From: Mangifera indica
Taxonomy: Eukaryota; Streptophyta; Magnoliopsida; Sapindales; Anacardiaceae
Assembly: GCF_011075055.1 (NCBI RefSeq)
Contig: NW_025401098.1
Span: 1 to 64,000, forward strand
Length of the DNA: 64,000 nt
Direction of reading: 5' to 3'
Shown here: positions 20,380-30,815 of the stretch, piece after piece
Numbering within the stretch: position 1 is the stretch's first letter
Layout of the letters: each line of letters opens with the position of its first letter
Translations under genes and position numbers: made by a program
The notes under the pieces: model-generated
What the model was told of the DNA's origin: nothing
Seen by the model: only the letters and a program-made list of their open reading frames with translations
Databases searched by the model: none

Positions 20380-21640
20380 TCCAGAGAGAGAGTTGGAGTT
20401 CAGTATAGAATTAGAACTAGGCTCAACCCTAATTTCAAAAGCCCCCTACCAGATAGCTCTAGTTGAATTACAAGAATTAAAGAAACAGTTATAAGAACTT
20501 TTAGACAAAGGTTTTATTAAATCTAGTCACTCTCCTTGGGGAGCGCCCATACTATTTGTCAAAAAAAAGGTGGGTCGTTTTGTATGTGCATAGATTACAA
20601 AAAGTTGAATAAACTGACAGTGAAAAATAAATACCCATTGGCTCGAATTGATGATTTATTTGATCAGTTAAAGGGAGCTTCTATGTTTTCCAAAATTGAC
20701 TTGAGGTCGGGTTATCACCAAGTGAGGATTATAGAGCAAGATATTCTGAAGATAGCTTCTCAAACCTACTACAGGCACTATGAGGTTGTGGTGATACCTT
20801 TTGGATTGACTAATGCCCCAACAATCTTTATGGATTTAATGAATCGAGTATTTCATGATTGCCTTGACAAATTCTTAGTAGTATTTATTGATGATATCTT
20901 GATATATTCTAGATCAGAAGAAGAACATATTGAACACTTGAGATTTGTGCTACAAAGATATAGAGAAAAGAAATTGTATGCCAAATTCTCTAAGTGTGAA
21001 TTCTAGTTAGACCAGGTAGTATTTTTGGGACACGTGGTTACTAAAGAAGGTATAGTTGTAAACCCCAGTAAAGTGGAAACAATACTTGAATGGGTAAGGC
21101 CAAAGACGGTGAAAGAGATTAGAAGCTTTTTAAGGCTAGTCGGCTATTACAGGAGATTTGTAAAAGGTTTTACCCAGTTGGTCAAGCCACTTACAGCTCT
21201 TGCTAGACAAGGAACTCCTTTTCTATAGACTAATGCTTGTGAAAAGAGTTTCTAAGAGCTAAAAATGCCGTTGACCACAACTCCTATTTTAGTATTACCA
21301 GAGGAGGGTATTGACTATGATATTTATTGAGATGCCTCACATAATGGCTTAGGAGTCGTGCTGATATAGAGGGGTAAGGTGATAGCATATACCTCTTGGT
21401 AGTTTAAAGATTATGAAACACGCTACCCTACCGATGATTTAGAATTAACGACAATGGTTTTTGCTTTAAAAATTTTGGAGGCATTATTTATATAGAGTTA
21501 AATGTAATATCTACACCGACCATAAAAGTCTAAAATATTTTTTCATTCAGAAAGACTTGAATATGTGACAAAGAAGATGGTGGACGTTAGTCAAAGATTA
21601 TGAATGTGACATTAAATATTACTAGGTAAAGCAAATGTGG
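20380..21640 (+). pseudogene. Tekay-like reverse transcriptase and RNase H
   Basis: RT blocks appear in order: [73 protein letters not shown] and [13 protein letters not shown], the catalytic FIDD box at 20884-20895. The connection domain follows ([17 protein letters not shown]). RNase H is recognisable (ILVLPEEGIDYDIY, then DASHNGLGVVL, with the first catalytic Asp). Stops at 21004, 21226, 21253, 21328, 21367 and 21400 replace Trp, Trp, Gln, Cys, Gln and Gln of the inverted copy. The 5' part is split by a further stop at about 20491. Confidence 0.92.
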
Positions 21641-21644
21641 TAGC

Positions 21645-23158
21645 TAATGCCTTGAGTAAAAAGATTGTCATAACTCATCTCACCATTCAGATAGAGTTAC
21701 AGAAAGAGTTTTAGAAGGAACAGATTGAGGTGATAGGGAGTTGGGTGGCCAGATTGGAAACTCAACCTAATCTCCTCAATGAAATAAAAGAGAAACAAGT
21801 AAAAGATTTATGGTTCCAAAAAATAAGTCAATAGATACATGAGGGGAAAATAACTGAGTTTCAAATGATTGATGGCATACTCAAGTGTAGAAATAGGGTA
21901 TGTATTCCCCAAGATTTGGGATTGAGAAAGAAAATCATGAGTGAAGCACATGATACACTTTACACTACCCACCCTAGGGGAGTAAAGAAGTATCAAGATT
22001 TAAAGAAAACTTATTGGTGGATAGGTATGAAGAAAGATATCGGTGATTATGTAGCCAAGTGTTTGGTATGTCAACAGGTTAAGGCCGAGCATCAGAAACC
22101 TTCAGGTTTGTTTTACCCACTTAGTATTCCTAAATGGAAGTGGAAAGATATTTCAATGGATTTCATCATTGGCTTACCTCAAGTACAGAAAGACTATGAT
22201 GCACTGTGGGTGATTGTAGGTAGATTGACTAAATCGACATATTTTATTCTAATGAAAGATAGTTCTACTTCAGATTAACTAGCCTAAATTTATGTATGGA
22301 AGATTATAAGATTATATGGTGTACCCAAAACTATTGTGTTAGATAAAGACCCCATATTTTTTTTAGCTTTTTGGGGCAGTTTACAGAGAGTATTGGGTAT
22401 TAGGTAGCATTTAGCATAACATGTCATCCTCAAATAGATGGCCTGACAGAAATGGTGAATTAAATACTAGAGGATATATTGAGGGTCTGTTGTTTAGATT
22501 ACAAAATGACCTGGCATGAAATGGTTCCATTGATAGAATTTGCATATAATAATAGCTACTAGTCCACCATTAGAATGACACCATATAAAGCTTTTTTATG
22601 GAAAAAAGTGTCAATCCTCATTACATTAGGATGACATAGTAGAGCGAAATGATTTGAGTCAAGTTCTTGGGCCTGAGTTAACCCAGAGGATGGTGGAAGA
22701 TATAAAGACTATCAAGAAATAGAGTTTCAACCAGGTGACAAAGTTTTTATGAAAGTAACCCCTAAAAGCATGTGATGAGATTTGAAAGAAAAATGAAACT
22801 TGCTTCAAGATTTATTGGCCCATTTGAAATTTTAGAAAGAGTGGGCAAGGTGGCTTATAAACTTGCACTTCCACCTATTATGGATCGAGTTCATAATGTA
22901 TTTCATATTTCTTTACTGACAAAGTACATCAGCAATACTTCACATGTATTGAAATCAAATGATGTGGTATTAAAAGAAGATTTAGCTTATGAGGAGCAAC
23001 CGGTGCGGATACTAGATAGAAGAATAAAATAGCTCCAAAATAAGACAATTCCATTAGTGAAAGTATCATGGAAGAATCATAAGGTGGAAGAAGCCACATG
23101 AGAGATTGAACAACAAATGAGAGAGAGATTTCCTAACATTTCAAGGACAAAATTCTTC
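21645..23158 (+). pseudogene. Tekay-like integrase with C-terminal chromodomain
   Basis: The zinc-binding domain is HDTLYTTHPRGVKKYQ...CLVCQQVK (HHCC complete). The core begins WKDISMDFIIGLP (first catalytic Asp) and continues VIVGRLTKSTYFI; later core parts are frameshifted after 22277. The GPY/F module is [21 protein letters not shown] chromodomain-like tail reads [14 protein letters not shown]...IPLVKVSWKNHKVEEAT, with the expected W-x-N-H and E-E-A-T but a stop in place of the next Trp. Chromodomains of this kind are thought to guide insertion into heterochromatin. Confidence 0.9.
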
Positions 23159-23173
23159 TAAAGGGGGAAGAAA
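23159..23173 (+). other. Polypurine tract
   Basis: AAAGGGGGAAGAAA directly before the 3' LTR. The inverted copy has AAGGGGAGAAAAA at the same place. Confidence 0.85.
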
Positions 23174-24426
23174 TATAACACCTAGATTCAAGTATGCCAG
23201 TGAACTCTATTCCAAAATTACTCCTAGAGTTGATTTTATAACTTGTTGTTTAAAGAAATTGTAAAAGAATTATTTAAAACTACTAAATGAATAATAATTT
23301 TCAAAGGGGATAAAATAGTCATTTTAGAAGGATTTAAGAGACAAAGTGGGATTGTAAATTGAATGGCACAATTGAAATTATATAACGGTGCTAAGGGATT
23401 TTGGTAATTGGTTAAGGATAAAATAGTTATTTATGGAGAAGTTTAAGGGTAAATTAGTCCAAAATGCTTATAAAACAATCAAACTATTTATTTTCTTCTT
23501 CCTTGGCCGAGAATGCTCCATAATTTTACTAAAGTTTTTCTTCAAACAAAAATTTCCCAAAAAACCTAACTAAACCACCTAATTTTTAGAGCCTCCAATT
23601 ATAAAAAGTGTAGATCTATCAATTCTGATAATTTCTAAAGTAAAAAGTTTAATTTTTAAGAGATGTTAAGTTTAGAGTTTTGATGGATGATTATGTTTTT
23701 GGTTGATTAAGGTTGCTAGGAAGAAGAAAAGAAGGAGGATAGGCTTAAATCATCTAATTAGCAAAGAAAAGATAAGAATTATATACTTTACATACTTGAA
23801 GTAATTTGAGTTAGGTTATTCAAATAAACTTTACTTGTATAAGTGTGTAGGGTATAGAATTAAGGTGATTTATGCTTAAAAAAATAAAGAAATTCATTAG
23901 GACTTGTGATGTAATGTTTTTGCCATAAAGGTATTTTAGACATTTCTTATTCCTAGGGTTAGCTTAGTTGATTTTGTGCATTGAGTATGTGAAAAATGAT
24001 GAATTGATGGAATAATTTACACTAAGAGTAGGCATATAACTTTTGGCCATAAGGATTAAAGTATCATTTTATGTGATATAGGTTAATTTTGCTTAATTAT
24101 GTGCATGATATGTATAAGAACCATTATAATAAATATGTATATTCATATGGAATGCATGAGATATATGTAAATGCATGAGAAAATAATCTGATGCTCGATA
24201 AGGCTTGAAAAGAATAAGGGAAAACAATGAATGGGCATATTTCATCTTATGGTTATACATGTATACACGAGGAATTATAGCATATGCATGATTTCAGAAA
24301 AATAAAGAAAGAGAAAAAACTTTTTCTAAGTTATGTATATTTTCAGAAAATGGAAAACAAATGTTTTTGGTTTTATAATGACTTATATGATACAAGAAAG
24401 CAGAAAGCATGCTTAAAATGTTTACA

Positions 24427-24531
24427 CTCAAGTTGTACTATGTAGACAGCAAAGAAATATATCAGTTGTACTGTATGGACAACAAAAAAAGATGTCAGTT
24501 GTACTGAGTGGACAACAAAAGAAAAAAAATA
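24427..24531 (+). repeat. Minisatellite inside LTR, unit near AGTTGTACT-TGGACAACAAA
   Basis: Three diverged units of about 33-40 bp built on GTTGTACTNNNTGGACA, then ACAAAAAA. The related array at 29412-29535 (minus strand) lies in the LTR of the inverted family member. Confidence 0.8.
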
Positions 24532-25126
24532 AAGAAATATGCGTGTAAGAGAAGATTATACCTTGTATGGTGACTGTGAGTATTGTCCTATATATTCTAG
24601 ACCGATCAATAAAAATATTTGACAAAAAAAAAAGAGTTAGCAAATATTTTATGAAAGTCATTTGCATTAGAATCATGCATGCAAGCCTATGTGGCTGATA
24701 AAGAGTTGAGAAAGACGTACGATCAAAAAATAGAAAAGTCATGACACTCATTCATGCATAAATCATAACAAGTGAATCATATTTGTATGGTAAGGAAATG
24801 AATAAATGTGTGAATGAAGAGAATTATGATATGTACTTAATGTGTGTTTCGTGTTAATTATTTTGTATGTGAACAACCTAGACACGCTAAGTATAGAAGA
24901 GATTAGTACTGATATGAAATGCTTTGAGTATTAAGTATGATTTTCTTACTGAGTCGTGGTTGCTCACTCTATTTAATTTAATATTTTACAGGTAAAGAAT
25001 TACAGTAAAGGTTCCTGGGAAACACTAGCGAGACATAAGGCTATGGGAGGAGGGCACCACATTTTTATTGATTTATATGTTTTTGTTGTCTATATGCATA
25101 TATGTATGTATATGTGGCTTTATGTG

Positions 25127-25138
<12 letters not shown>

Positions 25139-25158
<20 letters not shown>

Positions 25159-25256
25159 TCTCCTTGACGTATATAGGTGCATATGTATATACATACATAC
25201 ATACATACATAACACACATCTCCTTGACGTATATAGGTGCATATGTATATACATAC

Positions 25257-25320
<64 letters not shown>
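25139..25320. repeat. CA and TA microsatellites with an exact 60-bp duplication
   Basis: A 60-bp unit starting ACACACATCTCCTTGACG occurs at 25152 and again at 25212, ending in CATA repeats. It is followed by about 50 bp of TA repeat. The long ORFs predicted here are repeat translations and are not genes. Confidence 0.92.
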
Positions 25321-25323
<3 letters not shown>

Positions 25324-25717
25324 TTCTTTTATATATATATATATGTAGTTATTGTATTGATGTGCCTATACCTTTATCTAATGGATAGTATATACTCATG
25401 GAAATATATATATCTTTCTAATTATTGGATATATGTAATTGTGTATATATATTTATATATATATATATATGGGGCTAGTCGTTGAAATTAGTTATAAAGT
25501 TTATGTGGATGGTAATTTTTATAATGGTTAATATTAAATATTTATTTTGTTAATTGTGATTATGTCGATAAAAATCCAATTGGTTAGTAGGACCGGTTTG
25601 TGTAAATTGCTAATTATGAGTGTTATAGGGCATTAAAAAAAAATTTCCTAGGCCTTCTAAAATAGAAGAACTCTTATCGTTTTTCTGTAACATACCTATT
25701 GGTTAGGAGAGATTACA

Positions 25718-25722
25718 CCTAA
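25718..25722. repeat. Target-site duplication of the Tekay-like element, right
   Basis: CCTAA, pairing with 17101-17105. Confidence 0.92.
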
Positions 25723-26330
25723 CATCTCCAGATTCAACAATTCTTTTATCAACACATCCAATATACTCTAAATCTAAATATCTAATCACCTTAAGATGAT
25801 TAAATCTTTTATAAGTGAACATATAATCTTTAGTTCCTTGCAAATAGTTTATAACTTTCTTTGCAACTTTCGCATGAGCAAAACTTGGATTACTTTTATA
25901 CTTATCAAGCAAAACTAATGACCAGATAGACATAAGTTTGAATATATATTAAACTCCTAATAACTTATGCATAAGGAATAATTTCATTTGCTCTTATTCC
26001 AATTCATCTTTCAGACATTACACAAGGTCAAATTTATCTCCATTTTGAATTGAAACTATCATAACTAAGCATTTCTATTCTAATCGCATAAGTTATCTCT
26101 CTTATAACTTTTATTTCAAAATTCTTAGAGAGATATTTCTTGGTTTCGTATACTAAACCAAATTCATTAGCAATTTGTCATCAACATACAAAATTAAAAA
26201 AAAAAAAAATTGCTCCCACAAACCTTCACATATACACTAATTAACAATAGTTTCTTGAAAACCAAAAAAAGTTTTGATACCGTTAAACTTAAAATACCAA
26301 TTTCAAGAGACCTTTTATTTTATTACTAAG
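25723..26330 (-). pseudogene. Copia element A, reverse transcriptase C-terminal part
   Basis: The minus strand includes WYFKFNGIKTFFGFQETIVN, the catalytic-region YVDD-like FVC*RQIAN (degenerate), SIWSLVLLDKYKSNPSFAHA and AKKVINYLQGTKDYMFTYKR with IRYLDLEYIGCVD. The last is the 'YLKGTxDYxLxY...GYSDxDxAGCxD' boundary of copia RT and RNase H. The Tekay-like element separates it from the RNase H end at 16660-17105. Confidence 0.85.
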
Positions 26331-26334
26331 TTCC

Positions 26335-26650
26335 TCATCTCAAGAACATGTGCATGCATGTGGCACATGAACCATCATATTTTATGGTGGTCAAAGTACT
26401 TATTAATGTACTAGCAAGTGACTTTTTTAACAATTTGAGAATACTCTTAAATTTCTTGACATCATAAGTTTTAGAAGAGTTGACTTAAATTATTTACAAC
26501 TATTATTCGTATAAGCACTAAACTTAACTTGTTCGAATCTTTCCCAAGCTATATATAAATCTTTTTCATCATCTCTATTTTCATCAATAATAGTAACAAC
26601 TTTCTTAATTTAGAATGCCAAATCAAAATTCAAAATACCTAAGTGAATCT
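26335..26650 (-). pseudogene. Copia element A, gag N-terminal part
   Basis: The minus strand reads TIIDENRDDEKDLYIAWERF, then SKTYDVKKFKSILKLLKKSL and STLISTLTTIKYDGSC, matching the copia gag pattern in which '(K)WERSNR...', 'AKEFM', 'LAGTLMxxLTTMKYDG' follow each other. It is fused within a few bases to RT (25723-26330), so the gag C-terminus, zinc knuckle, protease and integrase are deleted. Confidence 0.72.
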
Positions 26651-27089
26651 AGATTTGTTCACTCCAATAAAAGAAATTGAATAGATTAAATAAACAAACT
26701 AAGGAAGCTTACAAATAAAGTGACACGATATAGATACTTGTAAATAAATACTCATACATTAATCTATCATATAAGTTCAAAATCAAAATATAGCATAACG
26801 TACATTAAAGTTCAACTTTGAGTGATACAATGATATACAAATATAAAAAATAATTAGTAATCACATAGGCACTAATTAGATCATTTTGTTATCTTTGGAT
26901 ATGCAAAGTAAAACTAATGGAACATACTAATTGCTACAATTATATTTATCAATTATCAGAACAAGTGATTAACCTTTGAGTTAATCCTGAAGCGTCTCAT
27001 AATACAAACTTCAATTTACCCATAAACAAATATTATTGCATAATTTTAATGTCATCTTTAAATATAAAAGTTGGTGTGTAAATTAAAAT
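26651..27089. other. Copia element A leader, no gene
   Basis: AT-rich sequence between gag start and the 107-bp repeats. No primer-binding site was recognised. Confidence 0.4.
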
Positions 27090-27625
27090 AATGACAATAA
27101 ATTATAATTTAAATTTTATTTATATTAAGATTTGGCTACTTTGGTGACTAACTAATCATTCATAATAAAAATTTTAAGTTATAATAAATTACAACTCACT
27201 AGAAATATTTACAATTTAAAATTTATTTTTATTAAAGTTTGGCGACTTTGATGACTAACAAATTATCTATAATATAAAATTCAAATTATAATAATTTTCA
27301 AATCATTACAAATTTTATAATTTAAAATTTATTTATATTAAGATTTGGTCACTTTAGTGACTAACAAATCATACATAATATAAATTTCAAATTACAATAA
27401 AAATCAAATTATTAGAAACATTCATAATTTTGAAATTTATTTACATTAACATTTGACTACTTTGGTATGGTAACAAATCTTCTTTTATATAAATTTCAAA
27501 TTATAATAAATTTTAAATAAGTAGAAATGATTATAATTTAAATTTATTTACATTAAGATTTGGTTACTTTGGTGACTAACAAATCATCCATAATAGAAAT
27601 TTCAAATCATAATTAAATTTCAAGC
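27090..27625. repeat. Five tandem units of about 107 bp
   Basis: The core TTTGGTNACTTTGGTGACTAA starts at 27131, 27238, 27344, 27452 and 27559 (periods 107, 106, 108, 107). Each core is preceded by TTTATTTATATTAAGA and followed by CAAATCAT and an A/T-rich stretch ending in ATTTCAAATTATAATAA. It lies upstream, on the minus strand, of copia element A gag, thus in its leader or 5' LTR. Confidence 0.92.
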
Positions 27626-28190
27626 AAACTTTTTTAATTATTTCATATTTCCCGCCATAAATATTTTATATGTCGTCGTTAGATTAAAAAAAAAAAACCG
27701 TTTATACATATAAAATCCATAATGAAATTAACTTTAAGAGCCAATAACAATAACCATTAAAAATTAAATAGTATGCAACATTTCCCATCCATTTTCTTCA
27801 ATGCAACAATTTAAGTATGTGAATATTCCCTTAGTATTGTGCATATAAATGAGAAAATAATTTTATGGATTTGTGGACACAACTCAAAAATTGTCTTTGT
27901 CATGCATATGTTATTTATATCTATCTTTAAATCTAAATGTACTCAAAAATTGTCTGTCATGTTTAGCAAATATATACACTAATGCATAATTTTCACAAAA
28001 CAATTCAAACTCATCTATTTATGAAATGTGACATACATTATATATTCTTTAGAGAAGAAAAAACAAAGAATATGCTTTGTTTATCGATGTAATACCGAGA
28101 CTCATTCATTGCATTTATACACAAATCAATACCTTTACTTTTAATTCAATCAAACAAATTAAATTTAAACTATACATTAAATCAATAATA
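27626..28190. other. AT-rich sequence up to the inverted Tekay-like element
   Basis: No gene. It should contain the 5' LTR of copia element A if that is preserved, but no match to the left LTR was found. The last five bases, TAATA (28186-28190), are the expected left duplication of the minus-strand Tekay-like element; its partner is lost. Confidence 0.35.
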
Positions 28191-28576
28191 TGTAACCTCT
28201 CCTAACCAATAGGTGTGTTACAGAAAAACGGCAAGAGTTCCCCTATTTTAGAAGGCCCGGGGAATATTTTCTTCTTTTTAATTATGTCTTGTAACACTCT
28301 CAATTAGCAATTCACATAAACCAGTCCTACCAACCGACTGGATTTTCATCAACTTAATCACAATTAATAAAATAAGTACATAATAATAACCATCATAAAA
28401 ATTATCACCAACAGAAACTTTACAACCAATTTTCATAACTAACTATATATATATACATATATAGATATAGCTATACATAATCACATATATACATATAAGA
28501 AACAAAATATATACATATATTCACATATACATCAAAATATATAAATCAACAAAATTATGGTGCCTTTCTCCCTCAA

Positions 28577-29244
28577 CCTCATGTCTCGCTAGTGCTTCCC
28601 GAGAACCTTTGCTGTAACTCTTTACCTGTAAAATATTAAATTAAACGGAGTGAGCGACCACGGCTCAGTAAGAAAATCATACTCAATACTCAAAGTATTT
28701 CATACCAGTACTAATCTCTTCCATACTCAGCGTGTCTGAGCTATTTACAACAAAATAATTGACACAGAACATGTATTAAACACATATCATAATTCTTTCC
28801 TTTCACCTATTCATTCATTTCTTTACTATACAAATATGATTCATTCGTTATGATTTATGCATGTATGAGTGTCATCACTTTTCTATTTTCTGATCGTACA
28901 TCTTTCTTAGCCTCATGTCTCACTAGTGCTCCCCGAGAACCTTTGTTGTAACTCTTTACCTGTAAAATATTAAATTAAACGGAGTGAGCGACCACGACTC
29001 AGTAAGAAAATCATACTCAATACTCAAAGTATTTCATACCAATACTAATCTCTTCCATACTCAGCGTGTCTGAGCTATTTACAACAAAATAATTGACACA
29101 GAACATGCATTAAACACATAACATAATTCTTTCCTTTCACCTATTCATTCATTTTCTTACTATACAAATATGATTCACTCATTATGATTTATGCATGTAT
29201 GAGTGTCATCACTTTTCTATTTTCTGATCGTACATCTTTCTCAA
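28577..29244. repeat. 334-bp tandem duplication in the LTR
   Basis: CCTCATGTCTCGCTAGTGCT (28577) is repeated with few changes at 28911 (CCTCATGTCTCACTAGTGCT), and both run to ATCGTACATCTTTCT. The other LTR of this element and the plus-strand element have a single copy. Confidence 0.92.
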
Positions 29245-29411
29245 CTATTTATCAGCCACATAGGCTTGCATGTATGATTCTAATGCAATTGACTTTCATA
29301 AAATATTTACTAATTCTTTCTCTTTTTTTTTCTTTATTGACCGGTCTAGACTACATATGACAGTATTTGCAGTCACTATAAAAGGTATAATTCTCTTTTA
29401 CACGCATATTT

Positions 29412-29535
29412 TATTATTTTTTTCTTTGCTGTCCACATAGTACAGCTAATATTTTTTTTTACTGTCCATATAGTACAGTTGGTTGTCCACACAGTACAAC
29501 TGATATTTTTCTTTGCTGTCCACATAGTACAGCTA
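29412..29535 (-). repeat. LTR minisatellite (inverted counterpart of 24427)
   Basis: Repeats of TGTCCACATAGTACAGCT and variants, four or so units, matching the minisatellite in the other element's LTR on the opposite strand. Confidence 0.85.
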
Positions 29536-30815
29536 GCATGTAAGGATTTTAAACATGCTTTTCTACTTTCCTGTATCATATGAATCATTATAAAACCAAA
29601 AATACTTGTTTTCTATTTTCTGAAAACATACATAACTTAGAAAATGTTTTACCTCTTTATTTATTTATTTTTTTTTGAAATCATGCATATGCTATGATTC
29701 CTTATGTATGCATGTATAACCATAATATCAGAAATGCCCATTCTTTGTTTTCCCTTATTTTTTTTTTCATTCCTTATCAAACATCATATTATTTTCTCAT
29801 GCATTTATATATATCTCATGCATCAAATTAATTTCAAATATACAATATAGGCTTAATATAAGGGTTATTCCGCATATCATGCGCATAATTAAGTGGAAAT
29901 TAACCTACATTACATAAAATGACACTTTTGCCCCTTATGGATAAAATTACATGTTTACCCTTAATGCAAATTCTTTCATCAATTGATCAATTCTCATATA
30001 TTCAACACACAAAATCCACTGAGCTAACCCTAGGAATATGAAATGTCTAAAATACCCTTATGACCAAAAATTACATCATGAATTCTAATGAATTTCTTTA
30101 TCTTTGTAGGCAAAAATCACCTTAATTCTAATACCTTACACACTTATACAAGTAAAGGTTATTTAAATAACCTAACTCAAATTTACTTCAAGTATGTAAA
30201 GTATGATATACTTACATTTTCTTTGATAATTAGGTGATTTAAGCTTATCCTCTTTCTTTTCTTCTTCCTAGCAACCTTAATAAACCAAAAATATAATCAT
30301 CCATCAAAACTCTAAATTTCACATCTCTCAAAAATTAAATTTCTTACCTTGGAACTGAACAAAATTGATGGATCTATACTTTTTATAACTGGAGGCTCTG
30401 AAAATTAGGTGGTTTAGCCAGGTTTTTAGATGAATTTTGATTGAAGGAAAGATTTAGTTCAAATAATGGAGGTTCTCGGCAAATGAAGAAGAAAATGAAT
30501 AGGTTATGGGTTTTATAAACCTTTTAGACCAATTTGCCCTTCACCTTTTCTATAAATGACTATTTTATCTTAAGCCAATTACCAAAAGCCCTTAGCACCA
30601 CCATATAATTTCAAGTATGTCATTCAATTTTCATTCCCACTTTATCTCTTAATTCCTTCTAAAATGACCATTTTACCCCCTTTGAAAATTATTGTTCATT
30701 TAGTAGTTTTCTATAATTCTTTTGCAATTTCTTTAAACAATAAGTTATAAAATCAACTCTACGGGTAATTTTGGAAGTAGAGTTCACCAGCATACCTGAA
30801 TCCGGGTGTTACATT

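Larger units (their letters stand above)
17106..25717 (+). mobile_element. Complete but decayed Tekay/Del-like chromovirus (Ty3/gypsy), 8.6 kb
   Basis: It has both LTRs, a PBS, gag, protease, RT, RNase H, integrase with C-terminal chromodomain, a polypurine tract and a perfect 5-bp duplication (CCTAA). Coding order gag-PR-RT-RH-IN is typical of Ty3/gypsy, and the C-terminal chromodomain places it among chromoviruses. Many in-frame stops and some frameshifts make it defective. It is inserted into copia element A. A second family member in opposite orientation lies at 28191-36399, and a truncated LTR lies at 6837-7245. Confidence 0.93.
23174..25717 (+). repeat. 3' LTR of the plus-strand Tekay-like element (2.5 kb)
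   Basis: It begins TATAACACCT (the TG terminus has mutated to TA) and ends GAGATTACA. It carries the 1.1-kb segment missing from the 5' LTR, including a minisatellite (24427-24531), a 60-bp duplication and long TA/CA microsatellites (25131-25345). Confidence 0.92.
28191..30813 (-). repeat. 3' LTR of the inverted Tekay-like element (2.6 kb)
   Basis: Minus-strand start TGTAACACCCGG at 30813; end GAGAGGTTACA at 28191. It contains a 334-bp tandem duplication (28577-29244) and a minisatellite (29412-29535). TATA-like TTATAAAACCC lies on the minus strand near 30515. Confidence 0.92.

Noticed and set aside
25043..25485. Several overlapping ORFs of 65-106 codons on both strands
   Set aside because: They are translations of CA/TA/CATA microsatellites (Ile-Tyr and His-Thr runs) inside an LTR.
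27090..27625. CRISPR-like regular array
   Set aside because: Units are contiguous 107-bp repeats without unique spacers, in plant transposon DNA; a tandem repeat explains them.
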